Shown here: piece by piece, positions 1 to 13,454 of the stretch
Numbering within the stretch: position 1 is the first letter of the stretch
Layout of the letters: each line of letters opens with the position of its first letter
DNA from: Mantis religiosa
Lineage: Eukaryota; Arthropoda; Insecta; Mantodea; Mantidae
Direction: 5' to 3'
Assembly: GCA_030765055.1 (NCBI GenBank)
Contig: CM060947.1
Span: 261,208,940-261,272,939, forward strand
DNA length: 64,000 bases
Program-made: the position numbers and the translations under genes
The notes under the pieces: model-generated
Told to the model about the DNA's origin: nothing
What the model saw: only the letters and a program-made list of their open reading frames with translations
The model's database searches: none

Positions 1-655
1 TAACTTTTGCATCACTTAATTTACAAAGCTGCCCTAGCTTCCTTTTCTTTCTCCTCCAAATTTTGGTCAAATACAGGATCCTTTACAAATTCTCTTATTT
101 GTGGTCCGACGAAAATGCCTTCCTTAACTTTTGCATCACTTAATTTACAAAGCTGCCCTAGCTTCCTTTTCTTTCTCCTCCAAATTTTGGTCAAATACAG
201 GATCCTTTACAAATTCTCTTATTTGTGGTCCGACGAAAATGCCTTCCTTAACTTTTGCATCACTTAATTTACAAAGCTGCCCTAGCTTCCTTTTCTTTCT
301 CCTCCAAAATTTGGTCAAATGCAGAATCCTTTACAAGTTCTCTTATTTGTGGCCCGACAAAAATGCCTTCCTTAACTTTTGCATCACTTAATTTACAAAG
401 CTTCCCAAGCTTCATTTTCTTTCCCCTCCAAAACTTGGTCAAATACAGGATCCTTTACAAATTCTCTTATTTGTGGTCCGAGAAAATGCCTTCCTTAACT
501 TTTGCATCACTTAATTTACAAAGCTTCCCTAGCTTCCTTTTCTTTCTCCTCCAAATTTTGGTCAAATACAGGATCCTTTACAAATTCTCTTATTTGTGGC
601 CCGACAAAAATGCCTTCCTTAACTTTTGCATCAATTAATTTCCAAAATTTCCCTC
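1..655 (-). repeat. 124-bp tandem array seeded from a coding segment
   Basis: About five units of 124 bp; the phrase ttaacttttgcatca recurs at about 124, 248, 372, 495 and 619. The array runs off the left edge. Read on the minus strand, one unit encodes LSDAKVKEGIFVGPQIREF, then a Lys/Glu-rich stretch and a stop. This is the same protein segment seen once in the relics at 2700-3690 and 60636-61500 (KVKAGVFFVP and KMKAGPQIRQLINDEKF). The array is therefore an amplified piece of that gene family rather than an unrelated satellite. Since 124 is not a multiple of 3, successive units lie in different frames and cannot form a repeat protein. Confidence 0.85.
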
Positions 656-1395
656 TGATTGTGTTTTGTTATTTGATAGGTGTGTCAACTCCCAAAAAGA
701 ATCCCTCCAAATTTACAATCTTCACTCTAAAAATGAAATGTCACTTTGTCTTCAAAACAAGAGCTAATCTATCATTTTATGGAGATTTTTTAATTCATCA
801 GATGGAATTACATCTAAATTCAGTCCAGTGTAGTCGGCTAACTTAGCAGCATTCATCTTTCTTCCATCACTGTAGTGTCCTGATGAAATCGCTCACCATG
901 TTCATCACTGACGTCACCACAACTGGGAGGGAAGAAGTCCAGGTGGGAATTCAAAAAGTGCATTTTTAGTGACATATTGCTTCCCAGCTGTTTATACGAG
1001 TTCATTAGATTTTCTATAAGTTCTTCAAAATGTTCAGCTTACAATTTCACAGAACATTAATCGAAACATTTTTAAAGGATTCCTATGCTGCTTTCTCTTT
1101 TTACTTAACACTGTTACAATGATTTGAGGTCCAACAAATACGCCTGCTTTCACTTTTTCATAACAGAGCCTTGGGAATTTTTCACGTAAGTGAATGCAGA
1201 ACCATTCACATCTAAATCTTTTACAAAATTCTTCATTAGCCCCAATTTTATATGTAGTGGGGGTAGTAAAATTTTGCTTGACTCTATCAAAGGTTCACGT
1301 ACAACATATTTGAATCCTGGTGTTAATGACTGCCTTTTGGGCCCACTTTCGCACAGGAAACAACAGTACCTGGTGTAGCCGGCTTACAGTCTTAA
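656..1395 (-). pseudogene. Relic A of unnamed multicopy invertebrate protein
   Basis: Minus-strand translations, broken by stops and frameshifts, give in order ILLPPLHIKLGLMKNFVK (about 1290-1235), a VKAGVFVGPQI segment (about 1130) and HGERFHQD (about 900-875). The order matches a protein family that I recall only as uncharacterised, multicopy sequences in aphids and other invertebrates; I know no function. The sequence is about nine-tenths identical by eye to relic B at 2700-3690, so the pair is a local duplication. The mariner at 1398 lies exactly at its upstream end. It continues into the 124-bp array on the other side. It cannot be translated as a whole. Confidence 0.65.
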
Positions 1396-1397
1396 TA

Positions 1398-2688
1398 CGA
1401 GGGTTGTTCAATAAATAATGATCACAAAATTTTTTTGACAACGTACCTTTACTCATCCTCAAAATTTTGATGGTCCTTCTCAAAATAGTCTCCCCTGAAT
1501 GCGATGTACTTGTCCCAGTGTTTCCGCCAGTCTTCAAAGACATGCTAGAAATAATTTTTGAGAAATCCTTCAAAATCGCCTCCAAGCCTTCACCACTGCT
1601 TCTGATGATGGATAATGCCTCCCACGAAGGCGTTTCTTCAAGTTAGGGAATAGAAAAAAGTCACATGGAGCTAAATCCGGACTATAGAGAGACTGAGGAA
1701 TGCACTTCACGTTGATTCTTGCAAGATATTCAACAAGAATATTAGCAATATGCAACCGCACATTATCGCGGTGCAGCATCTTCACGAAAATGTGGTGTTT
1801 TGCGCCTGATATGGACTTGCAATGTCTTCAAGACATCCCTGTAGTATTGTCCAGTTACTGATGTGTGTGCAGCTACAACATGCTGATAAACCACTCCACG
1901 AGTATCAAACAATGAGATGACCATAGCTTTCCTAGCAGAAGCAACCACTTTTTCTCTTTTGGAAGTTGGGGTTGAAGGAGATTTTCAAACTGAGTTTTGC
2001 TGTTTGCTCTCTGGGTCAAAATGACGTAGCCAAGTTTCATCAGCAGTGATTACATTTGAAAGGAACTGCAGATCTTCCTCTAACATCAACTTTAACTGCA
2101 TGCAGACCTGCATGCGAATGTCCTTTTGTTCGGGAATCAACAATCTTGGAACCCATCGCGCACAAAAACGTCTCATGTATAATGTTTCTGTCACCAACGT
2201 GTGGGTGGCACCCAATGAAATGTTCAGTATTTCAGAAAGTGATCTTAAGGTAATTCGTCGATCCTCTCTCACAATAGCAGCAGCAGTGTTGATGTTTTCT
2301 TCCGTAAGAGCAGTAACTGGAGCACCGGGTTCACCTTCCATTGAAATTGATTGTCTCCCCTCATTAAACGTTTTAAACCACCTTCGAGCTGTGCTGTAGG
2401 AAAGGCCTCCTCCATAGGCCTCCTGTAACACTGTATAGGCTTCAACTGAAGATTTGTTGAGACGAAAGCAGAATTTCAAAGCCGGATATTGTTGCTCGCG
2501 TGTTACATCCATTGCTGCGATAGGTGATGCTGAAAATGTCTGAGCTTACTTGGTTATAACAGGCGGGAACCAGAAGTACCAACAATGAAACTACTACAGC
2601 GTGTTTGTTTCACATTAAGCTAACATAATGTAATAAGATTGAATTTTAGTGCGAAAAACTATGATCATTCTTTATTGAACAGCCTTCA
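1398..2688 (-). mobile_element. Mariner-like transposon, near full length
   Basis: The terminal inverted repeats are cgagggttgttcaataaa at 1398 and its near complement ending gaacagccttc at about 2688. A TA dinucleotide (1396-1397) precedes the left end, as expected for the family. The element is about 1.29 kb. It belongs to the same family as the copies at 15362, 30902, 49860 and 63381. It sits between duplicated relics A and B. Confidence 0.88.
1415..2512 (-). pseudogene. Mariner transposase (DD34D type), frameshifted
   Basis: The minus-strand start ATG at 2512 opens a 175-codon frame. It begins MDVTREQQYPALKFCFRLNK and holds the helix-turn-helix region and the first catalytic motif (ITADETW). 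After a frameshift the chain continues at 1948-1763 (VASARKAMVISLFD, then VVYQHVVAAHTSVTGQYYRD), at 1785-1570 with the second catalytic motif (HRDN) and SPDLAPCDFFLFP holding the third Asp, and then the C-terminal end. The enzyme family cuts and pastes DNA at TA sites. At least two frame breaks mean this copy cannot make active transposase. Confidence 0.85.
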
Positions 2689-2699
2689 TTACAATAAAA

Positions 2700-3690
2700 T
2701 ATGAAAAAATGAAAGCATCGAAAAAATGTTACCTTAACGGCAACTCCTTTTGTGATGTCTATAATACTCTTTTTCAGGCGCATCCCTTTTCACCATCCAG
2801 CAATAATCGGCTAACATAGCATCATGCCATTTCACTTTGTACCTTTGTTCCACCATGAAATGTCCTGATGAAATCGCTCACCGTATTCATCTCTGACGTA
2901 TTCATCTCTGACGTCACCACAATTTGAAGGGAAGAAGTCCAGGTGGGAATTCAAAAAGTGCATGTTTAGTGACATATTGCTTCCCAGCTGTTTATACGAG
3001 TCCATTAGATTTTCTACAAGTTCTTCAAAATTTTCAGCTTTATAATTTTCCAGAAAATTATTCGAAACATTTTTAAAGGATTCCTATGCTGGTTTCTCTT
3101 TTTACCTAACATTGTTTGAATGATTTCAGGTACAAAAAATACGCCTGCTTTCACTTTTTCATAACTGAGCCTTGGGAATTTTTCACGTAAGTAAGTGAAT
3201 GCAGAACCATTCACATCTAAAGCTTTTACAAAATACTTCATAAGCCCCAGTTTTATATGTAGTGGTGGTAGTAGAATTTGGTTTGACTCTATCAATAGTT
3301 CATGTGCAACATTTTTTAATCCTGGTGTTAATGTGTGTCATTTGGGCCAACTTTTCCTAACATAGTGATTGTCTAGGGCACAGCTATCCCATTCGCACAG
3401 GAAACGACAGTACTTGGTGTAGCCCGCTTGCAGTCTTAATAAAATGGCAATTACCTCGAAACCACCTCATACTTCCCTCTGGTATTTCTTATAATCTACT
3501 CCCATCAATATACTTTTCATATTTATATACGTTTCTGTTCTGTTGGTAGCATATGCCACAGGAATGTAAGAAAACTTATTTCCATTATGTAAAAGTACTG
3601 TATTAAGACTTGCTTTGGAGCATCAATGATAATCGTCACTGATCAGGAACATGTCTCATATTCAATGCATTCATCAAGCAATCAAAGCCT
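2700..3690 (-). pseudogene. Relic B of unnamed multicopy invertebrate protein
   Basis: This is the best-preserved relic. Minus-strand order: VLLHNGNKFSYIPVAYAT (about 3600), GYTKYCRFLCEWDSCAL (about 3420), then an open stretch 3295-3014 containing ILLPPLHIKLGLMKYFVKAL and FPRLSYEKVKAGVFFVP. Beyond that are degraded remains of the SHLDFFP and GERFHQD segments. A 15-bp direct duplication (gtattcatctctgac) lies at about 2881-2910. The order and spacing match one long protein. I recall the family as unnamed and multicopy in invertebrates. Stops and frameshifts rule out function. Its right end abuts the tRNA-like-ended repeat element. Confidence 0.7.
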
Positions 3691-3786
3691 TAGCTGTACG
3701 TGAAATTTTGAATTTTTTAGTCTGGCTCTATCATTTCATAGTGCGTCCTACACACGGCTAGTGTGATAGAACAATTAATTAATTAA

Positions 3787-5395
3787 TTGTACCTAGTAGT
3801 TGTCCGAACTATAAAGCCCTGGCCTTAAAGTACTTACAGTATAGTAAGTCGTCATTAAGGTAGTTGTCTCATGTGTTTATGAGAACTCCTAGTGGTTTAC
3901 CGGGAAAAACACGAGTCAGTTGTACCTAATAGTGGTCCGAACTATAAAGCCCGAGCCTTAAAGTACTTACAGTATAGTAAGTCGTCATTAAGGTAGTTGT
4001 CTCATGTGTTTATGAGAACCCCTAGTGTTTTACCGGAAAAAACACGAGTCAGTTGTACCTAATAGTGGTCCGAACTATAAAGCCCGGGCCTTAAAGTACT
4101 TACAGTACAGTAAGTCGTCATTAAGGTAGTTGTCTCATGTGTTTATGAGAACTCCTAGTGGTTTACCGGGAGAAACACGAGTCAGTTGCACCTAATAGTG
4201 GTACGAACTATAAAGCCTGGGCCTTAAAGTACTTACAGCATAGTAAGTCGTCATTAAGGTAGTTATCTTATGTGTTTATGAGAACTCCTAGTGGTTTACC
4301 GGGAGAAACACGAGTCAGTTGTACCTAATAGTGGTCCGAACTATAAAGCCCTGGCCTTAAAGTACTTACAGTATAGTAAGTCGTCATTAAGGTAGTTGTC
4401 TCATGTGTTTATGAGAACTCCTAGTGGTTTACCGGGAGAAACACGAGTCAGTTGCACCTAATAGTGGTACGAACTATAAAGCCCGGGCCTTAAAGTACTT
4501 ACAGCATAGTAAGTCGTCATTAAGGCAGTTGTCTCATGTGTTTATGAGAACTCCTAGTGGTTTACCGGGAAAAACACGAGTCAGTTGTACCTAATAGTGG
4601 TCCGAACTATAAAGTCCGGGCCTTAAACTACTCACAGCATAGTAAGTCGTCATTAAGGTAGTTGTCTCATGTGTTTAATGAGAACTCCTAGTAGTTTACC
4701 GGGAAAAACACGAGTCAGTTGTACCTAATAGTGGTCCGAGCTATACAGCCCGGGCCTTAAAGTACTTACAGCATAGTAAGTCGTCATTAAGGCAGTTGTC
4801 TCATGTGTTTATGAGAACTCCTAGTGGTTTACCGGGAAAAACACGAGTCAGTTGTACCTAATAGTGGTCCGAACTATAAAGCCCGGGCCTTAAAGTACTT
4901 ACAGCATAGTAAGTCGTCATTAAGGTAGTTGTCTCATGCGCTTATGAGAACTCCTAGTGGTTTACCGGGAAAAACACGAGTCAGTTGTACCTAATAGTGG
5001 TCCGAACTATAAAGCCCGGGCCTTAAATTACTTATAGCATAGTAAGTCGTCATTAAGGTAGTTGTCTCATGCGTTTATGAGAACTCCTAGTGGTTTACCG
5101 GGAAAAACACGAGTCAGTTGTACCTAATAGTGGTCCGAACTATAAAGCCCGAGCCTTAAAGTACTTACAGCATAGTAAGTCGTCATTAAGGTAGTTGTCT
5201 CATGCGTTTATGAGAACTCCTAGTGGTTTACTGGGAAAAACACGAGTCTGTTGTACCTAATAGTGGTCCGAACTATAAAGCCCGGGCCTTAAAGCACTTA
5301 CAGCATAGTAAGTCGTCATTAAGGTAGTTGTCTCATGTATTTATGAGAACTCCTAGTGGTTTACCAGGAATAACAAGAGTCATTTGGAGAATTTA
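3787..5395 (+). repeat. 133-bp satellite, 12 units
   Basis: Units start at ttgtacctaatagtgg (3787, 3920, 4053, 4186 and so on). Each contains actataaagcccgggcc, aaagtacttacagcatag and cctagtggtttaccggg. Units are highly similar, with point changes and one single-base insertion near 4678. The second half of the unit matches the inner right arm of the foldback at 43380-43480 (gtacttac, then cccctagtggtttaccgggg, then acgagtcaaatgg), which suggests where the unit came from. Confidence 0.92.
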
Positions 5396-5414
5396 ATGTC
5401 ATGTTGGCACGTTG

Positions 5415-5488
5415 GCCATAGTAGCTCAATGGTTTAGAGCGGCTGGACGGAGACCATAAGATCCGTGTTTCAAATCCCGGCTACGGCA
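5415..5488 (+). other. 74-nt tRNA-like module, copy 1
   Basis: It folds as a cloverleaf: acceptor GCCATAG with CTACGGC (six of seven pairs), D stem GCTC/GAGC, anticodon-position stem ctgg with loop acggaga, and T loop TTCAAAT. A-box-like (tagctcaatgg) and B-box-like (gtttcaaatcc) pol III promoter sequences are present. Position 33 is C rather than U and the T stem is imperfect, so this is a tRNA-derived module rather than a working tRNA. Confidence 0.7.
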
Positions 5489-5525
5489 TTGTATTTTTCA
5501 GTCTGGCTCTACCCTTTCATAACAA

Positions 5526-6297
5526 ATAACTGTCTATAAGAAGAAAGGTCTTCGAAAATAAATCTATGTGTACATAAAAGATGGCAGTTGTGCGAAACTT
5601 CTTCCATCATTCGTTAAAATGTTTTAGTTCTACTCCCCTCCCCGCCTTATCACTAAACCAATAACTGATTAACTCACCTAGGACTGCTCTTGATCAGATT
5701 TGCTAGATTCTGCCAACATTAAATAAAGAAAAACACTATACGTAACTAGAAACATGCTTCACTGCACTCGACTGTACGTGTCGATTCGTTTTCCATATAA
5801 GTTGAGGACAGGAGTGGATTCTAAAAATAAACCTTACTTTGGTGGTGGTGAAAAAGTGCAAACATTTCGAGTGCTGGATGTTGGAAAGTTTTCGATAGGG
5901 CCCGAGTGTGTTTACAAAATGTAGATGCTTTCAATACAGATGATAAATATCAATAAATAAAACGATGTGCTGTAAAGTGGAGAGGTGAAACAGAGATGGC
6001 TGCTAGAGTTACGTGCGTTGTAAAAGAGATGGCAGTAATGGTCGTGATGGTGCATCACAAATCTATATTCAGACAAACATATTATGTCGATTCACGGTTT
6101 CGATTTTCGAGTGTGTGCTTTTTCATCTCGTTGCTCTTTCATTCTCTTCAGCAACTTAAGTGCGATAGAAGAAAAACAAGAAGAATATGCTCTCGGGTCA
6201 TTTGTGCAGATATATTACGCCATCTGATGTGCTTTATGCAGATATTTGTTCCATTTCTATGTTAACGTATGGCTAGCGTATGTACATGTCATCGAGA
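5526..6297. other. No recognised gene
   Basis: AT-rich sequence between the array element and the microsatellite. Short open frames exist (for example 5996-6265 on the plus strand), but I see no recognisable domain, splice context or repeat in them. Confidence 0.5.
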
Positions 6298-7491
<1,194 letters not shown>

Positions 7492-7850
7492 TCAATTTTT
7501 CTCCTGTGTGCTCCCCACTTTCCATTGTTATTCAACCTTACTCCTAAGTATTCAAATTCATTGACCACTTCTACCCTTTAGCCATTTAGTACCCACTTTT
7601 CATCTTTTTAGTTTAACTCCCTTCTTGAAGACCATGACTTTGGATTTATTTACGTTTCTTTTCATTCCCCACTCTTCACAGTATTTCTGGATTTCATTTA
7701 TTGCCTTCAGCAATCTTACTACTGTTATAGATCCTACCATTAAGTCATCCGCAAGTACGCATGATTATATCATTGTATTGGCTTTGTTAAGGATTAAATT
7801 TTATCTTGCTTTCCTTAAATTTGTAAAGATCTTTTCTGACTTCTAGCTTC
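7492..7850 (-). pseudogene. LINE reverse-transcriptase fragment
   Basis: Minus-strand translation gives ADDLMVGS (the YADD-type catalytic motif), IQKYCEEWGMKRNVNKSKVM and, after a frame break, MVNEFEYLGVRLNNNGKWG. These are the palm-to-thumb motifs of a non-LTR retrotransposon reverse transcriptase. The element stops abruptly at the (AAT)n tract, so the rest of the domain is missing. It is a dead fragment. The clade is not certain. Confidence 0.72.
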
Positions 7851-8664
7851 ATGCTATGAAGACATGAACATTAAAGTTATATTTATGCAACTTGAAATAA
7901 ATGTAAATTTTTCTACGCAGACTAAAAGTGATAGAAAGTGTCTCATTTATCGCTAAAAAAATATTATTTACGAAAAAACGAAAAATGCGCAAAAATTTGC
8001 GAAAACAAGGTTAGAAACCAAAGCTCTTGCCTGTGATTATAGGCTACCATTACCTATATCGTTGTGTAAGATTAACACTCGAATAAAAGGACGGAAATCT
8101 TGGAGTACAGTGTCGTATTACATCCTACCGCGGCGGTAACGCGTACGTTTCACATTCCGGTTGTGTATTTCCGTGGTTTACCTAATTCTCTAATCCAGGT
8201 ATTCCCTTTCTCACTTCATTCCGTTGTCATGTTTTAGGTTTCGTTGTCAGTCGACAGATGGTGCTGGGGTAAACCTTCTTCCCTGGTCCCAATTGAAACA
8301 GCTGCTAATCTGTGAGGGACTTGGGCAGGTCTCTCCTTTCCCCCCGTAACAATCTCATCGCAACGTACGACTATCACCCCCAAATAATGTTGCTAAATTC
8401 TAAGAGTCTTGCTACCTTTACACTTCTCCCGGCATCACAACGTCTGAATTCCATGTACACCATAAGCTAATTGTATTATCGTCAAATACCATTCAACATA
8501 ACGTAACTTTACCTTTAACTGAAACCTTAAACTTTATCGGTAACGAAACTCTTTCAGACATTTTATCTCAATTATACTGAACTTACACAAGCAGAAATAT
8601 TTCTTAAAATCATTTATTCCTCAGCTCAACATTTTCCCTCACCTAGTAATTTTAAGTCTTTTAA
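7851..8664. other. No recognised gene
   Basis: Mixed-composition sequence with no coding frame of note. A moderately GC-rich stretch at about 8110-8350 could be part of an uncharacterised dispersed repeat, but nothing in the window repeats it. Confidence 0.4.
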
Positions 8665-11600
8665 TTTAGTCATATGATGACGATGAATGAACTGATGTTC
8701 TAATGAATACAGGATACATAGAGCTTAGAGTTACCATACATTCATCCTTCATGATAAGAGAAAACGCCCAACGTTAAGTTACATCGGACGATGAATGAGA
8801 TGATGTACAAATGAGTACAGGGTACATAGAGCTTAGAGTTACCAGACATTCATCTTTCAGGATAAGGGTAAACCTCCAACGTTAAGTCATATCGGACGAT
8901 GAATGAAATGATGTTCAAATGAGTACAGGGTACATAGAGCTTAGAGTTACCAGACATTCATCTTTCAGGATAAGGGTAAACCTCCAACGTTAAGTCATAT
9001 CGGACGATGAATGAAATGATGTTCAAATAAGTACAGGGTACATAGAGCTTAGAGTTACCAGACATTCATCTTTCAGGATAAGGGTAAACCACCAACGTTA
9101 AGTCATATCGGACGATGAATGAAATGATGTTCAAATAAATACAGGGTACATAGAGCTTATAGTTACCAGACATTCATCTTTCAGGATAAGGGTAAACCTC
9201 CAACGTTAAGTCATATCGGACGATGAATGAAATGATGTTCAAATAAATACAGGGTACATAGAGCTTATAGTTACCAGACAATCATCTTTCAGAATAAGGG
9301 TAAACCTCAAACGTTAAGTCATATCGGACGATGAATGAAATTATGTTCAAATAAATACAGGGTACATAGAGCTTATAGTTACCAGACATTCATCTTTCAG
9401 GATAAGGGTAAACCACCAACGTTAAGTCATATCGGACGATGAATGAAATGATGTTCAAATAAATACAGGGTACATAGAGCTTAGAGTTACCAGACATTCA
9501 TCTTTCAGGATAAGGGTAAACCTCCAACGTTAAGTCATGTCGGACGATGAATGAAATGATGTTCAAATAAATACAGGGTACATAAAGCTTACAGTTACCA
9601 GACATTCATCTTTCAGGATAAGGGTAAACCACCAACGTTAAGTCATATCGGACGATGAATGAAATGATGTTCAAATGAATACAAGGTACATAGAGCTTAG
9701 AGTTACCAGACATTCATTTTTCAGGATAACAGAAAACCTCCAACGTTAAGTCATATCGGACGATGAATGAAATGATGTACAAATGAGTACAGGGTACATA
9801 GAGCTTAGAGTTACCAGACATTCATCTTTCAGGATAACAGAAAACCTCCAACGTTAAGTCATATCGGACGATGAATGAGATGATGTACAAATGAGTACAG
9901 GGTACATAGAGCTTGGAGTTACCAGACATTCATCTTTCAGGATAAGGGTAAACCACGAACGTTAAGTCTAATCGGACGATGAATGAAATGATGTTCAAAT
10001 GAGTACAGGGTACATAGAGCTTAGAGTTACCAGACATTCATCTTTCAGGATAAGAGAAAACCTCCAACGTTAAGTCATATCGGACGATGAATGAAATGAT
10101 GTACAAATGAGTACAGGGTACATAGAGCTTAGAGTTACCAGACATTCATCTTTCAGGATAAGAGAAACCCTCCAACGTTAAGTCATATCGGACGATGAAT
10201 GAAATGATGTTTAAATGAGTACAGGGTACATAGAGCTTAGAGTTACCAGACATTTATCTTTCAGGATAGGAGAAAGCCTCCAACTTCAGTTATAAAGGAT
10301 GATCAAAGAAATGATGTTGAAATGAGTACAGGTTACATAGAGCTTAGAGTTACCAGACATTCATCTTTCAGAATAAGAGAAACCCTCCAATGTTAAGTCA
10401 TATCGGACGATGAATGAAATGATGTTCAAATGAGTACAGGGTACATAAAGCTTAGAGTTATGAGACATTCATCTTTCAGGATAAGAGAAAACCTCCAACG
10501 TTAACTCATATCGGACGATGAATGAAATGATGTACAAATGAGTACAGGGTACATAGAGCTTAGAGTTACCAGACATTCATCTTTCAGGATAACAGAAAAC
10601 CTCCAACGTTAAGTCATATCGGACGATGAATGAGATGATGTACAAATGAGTACAGGGTACATAGAGCTTGGAGTTACCAGACATTCATCTTTCAGGATAA
10701 GGGTAAACCACGAACGTTAAGTCATATCGGACGATGAATGAAATGATGTTCAAATGAGTACAGGGTACATAGAGCTTAGAGTTACCAGACATTCATCTTT
10801 CAGGATAAGAGAAAACCTCCAAAGTTAAGTCATATCGGACGATGAATGAAATGATGTTTAAATGAGTACAGGGTACATAGAGCTTAGAGTTACCAGACAT
10901 TTATCTTTCAGGATAGGAGAAAGCCTCCAACTTCAGTTATAAAGGATGATGAAAGAAATGATGTTGAAATGAGTACAGGGTACATAAAGCTTAGAGTTAT
11001 GAGACATTCATCTTTCAGGATAAGGGTAAACCACCAACGTTAAGTCATATCGGACGATGAATGAAATGATGTTCAAATGAGTACAGGGTACATAGAGCTT
11101 AGAGTTACCAGACATTCATTTTTCAGGATAAGAGAAAACCTCCAACGTTAAGTCATATCGGACGATGAATGAGATGATGTACAAATGAGTACAGGGTACA
11201 TAGAGCTTAGAGGTACCAGACATTCATCTTTCAGGATAAGGGTAAACCTCCAACGTTAAGTCATATCGGACGATGAATGAAATGATGTTCAAATGAGTAC
11301 AGGGTACATAGAGCTTAGAGTTACCAGACATTCATTTTTCAGGATAACAGAAAAGCTCCAACGTTAAGTCATATCGGACGATGAATGAAATGATGTACAA
11401 ATGAGTACAGGGTACATAGAGCTTAGAGTTACCAGACATTCATCTTTCAGGATAACAGAAAACCTCCAACGTTAAGTCATATCGGACGATGAATGAGATG
11501 ATGTACAAATGAGTACAGGGTACATAGAGCTTGGAGTTACCAGACATTCATCTTTCAGGATAAGGGTAAACCACGCACGTTAAGTCATATCGGACGATGA

Positions 11601-12205
11601 ATGAAATGATGTTCAAATGAGTACAGGGTACATAGAGCTTAGAGTTACCAGACATTCATCTTTCAGGATAAGAGAAAACCTCCAACGTTAAGTCATATCG
11701 GACGATGAATGAAATGATGTACAAATGAGTACAGGGTACATAGAGCTTAGAGTTACCAGACATTCATCTTTCAGGATAAGAGAAACCCTCCAACGTTAAG
11801 TCATATCGGACGATGAATGAAATGTTTAAATGAGTACAGGGTACATAGAGCTTAGAGTTACCAGACATTTATCTTTCAGGATAGGAGAAAGCCTCCAACT
11901 TCAGTTATAAAGGATGATGAAAGAAATGATGTTGAAATGAGTACAGGTTACATAGAGCTTAGAGTTACCAGACATTCATCTTTCAGAATAAGAGAAACCC
12001 TCCAATGTTAAGTCATATCGGACGATGAATGAAATGATGTTCAAATGAGTACAGGGTACATAAAGCTTAGAGTTATGAGACATTCATCTTTCAGGATAAG
12101 AGAAAACCTCCAACGTTAACTCATATCGGACGATGAATGAAATGATGTTCAAATAAGTACAGGGTACATAGAGCTTAGAGTTACCAGACATTCAACTTTC
12201 ATCCT
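8665..12205 (-). repeat. 108-bp satellite, about 33 units, made of SINE body
   Basis: Starts of gttaagtcatatcggacgat repeat every 108 bp (for example 8881 and 8989). The reverse complement of the unit matches the non-tRNA body of the SINE at 38980-39193 and 61761-61980: ttcccttatcctgaaag, then aatgtc-ggtaactctaagctc, then catcatttcattcatcg, then tatgacttaacgttgg. Rare variants recur in blocks: agaaagcctccaacttcag near 10270, 10915 and 11885, and accacgaacg or accacgcacg near 9955, 10708 and 11573. This shows multi-unit block duplication. The array ends without a SINE head on either side. Confidence 0.92.
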
Positions 12206-12596
12206 CGCAGTTCACTTTAAATAGCTCCGGCTATGTGACGGCTCACGTATGAATCTCACAGGATTGATCTTAAGTGACGATGATATGTTAAATAAATCAG
12301 ATGAAATGGAGGTAAGTGCTATTTAAACAGTGACACATCAACTTGGTTCCAATGGCCTACCCCAAACGGGCAGAGCGTGTGAGAGCGTTTGTTATTGGCC
12401 CCTAGGGGCAGGACTGTTATTCCTGAACATATGGCAGATTCCAGCTCTGCCGCTTTAAAGCGATCAGTTCACCGTCCCCAGCTATAAGAAAATGCTAACT
12501 CTCATATGACTTTCTCTATCTACCTCCACATATTTCTATAACTTCATCTAACAGTTTCGGAAGAAATAGTCTCAACTAGATAATCCCACAATTAAT
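12206..12596. other. No recognised gene
   Basis: Non-repetitive spacer between satellite and microsatellite; no convincing coding or RNA signal. Confidence 0.5.
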
Positions 12597-13075
<479 letters not shown>

Positions 13076-13454
13076 TAACAATTTTTAATAATATTACAAA
13101 AATGATAGTAATGCAATAATTGTAATTGAAAACAAAATCCCTGATAGCTTACTTTGCTGTTTTTCTTTCTGTTTCAGATTACTTATCTGATTTTTCCCCT
13201 GAAAATAATTACTATTGGAATGACCTTTTTTGTTTGCTGCAATGTTTTTGATTTAGCGGACAGGAAGTACCACTTTACTTCATTCACTACATCTGACGCA
13301 TTAATATTTCACTATGTTTGACAGAAGTGTTTTGAAAATTAATTGTTCTTTCACACTAGCCGTGTGTAGGACGTACTATCAAAGGGTTGAGCCAGACTGA
13401 CAAATTCAAATTCCTACACACGTCTAGTGTGAAAGAACAATTAATTTCCATTAA

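Larger units (their letters stand above)
3720..5525 (+). mobile_element. tRNA-like-ended element carrying a 133-bp array
   Basis: The flanks share tttagtctggctctatc (about 3715-3732) and tttcagtctggctctaccctttcat (about 5497-5521), here in direct orientation. Between them lie a short AT-rich leader, about 12 units of 133 bp, and a 74-nt tRNA-like module. The same module order recurs at 13345-15230, where the end repeats are inverted. No protein is encoded, so mobility would need an enzyme supplied elsewhere. Confidence 0.65.

Noticed and set aside
2046..2399. Plus-strand frames overlapping the mariner (also 16021-16364 and 31554-31907)
   Set aside because: They are antisense shadows of transposase codons, which explains why they recur in each mariner copy.
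5415..5488. Functional tRNA gene
   Set aside because: C at position 33, T-stem mismatches, and the same module repeated within mobile elements argue for a tRNA-derived structural module.
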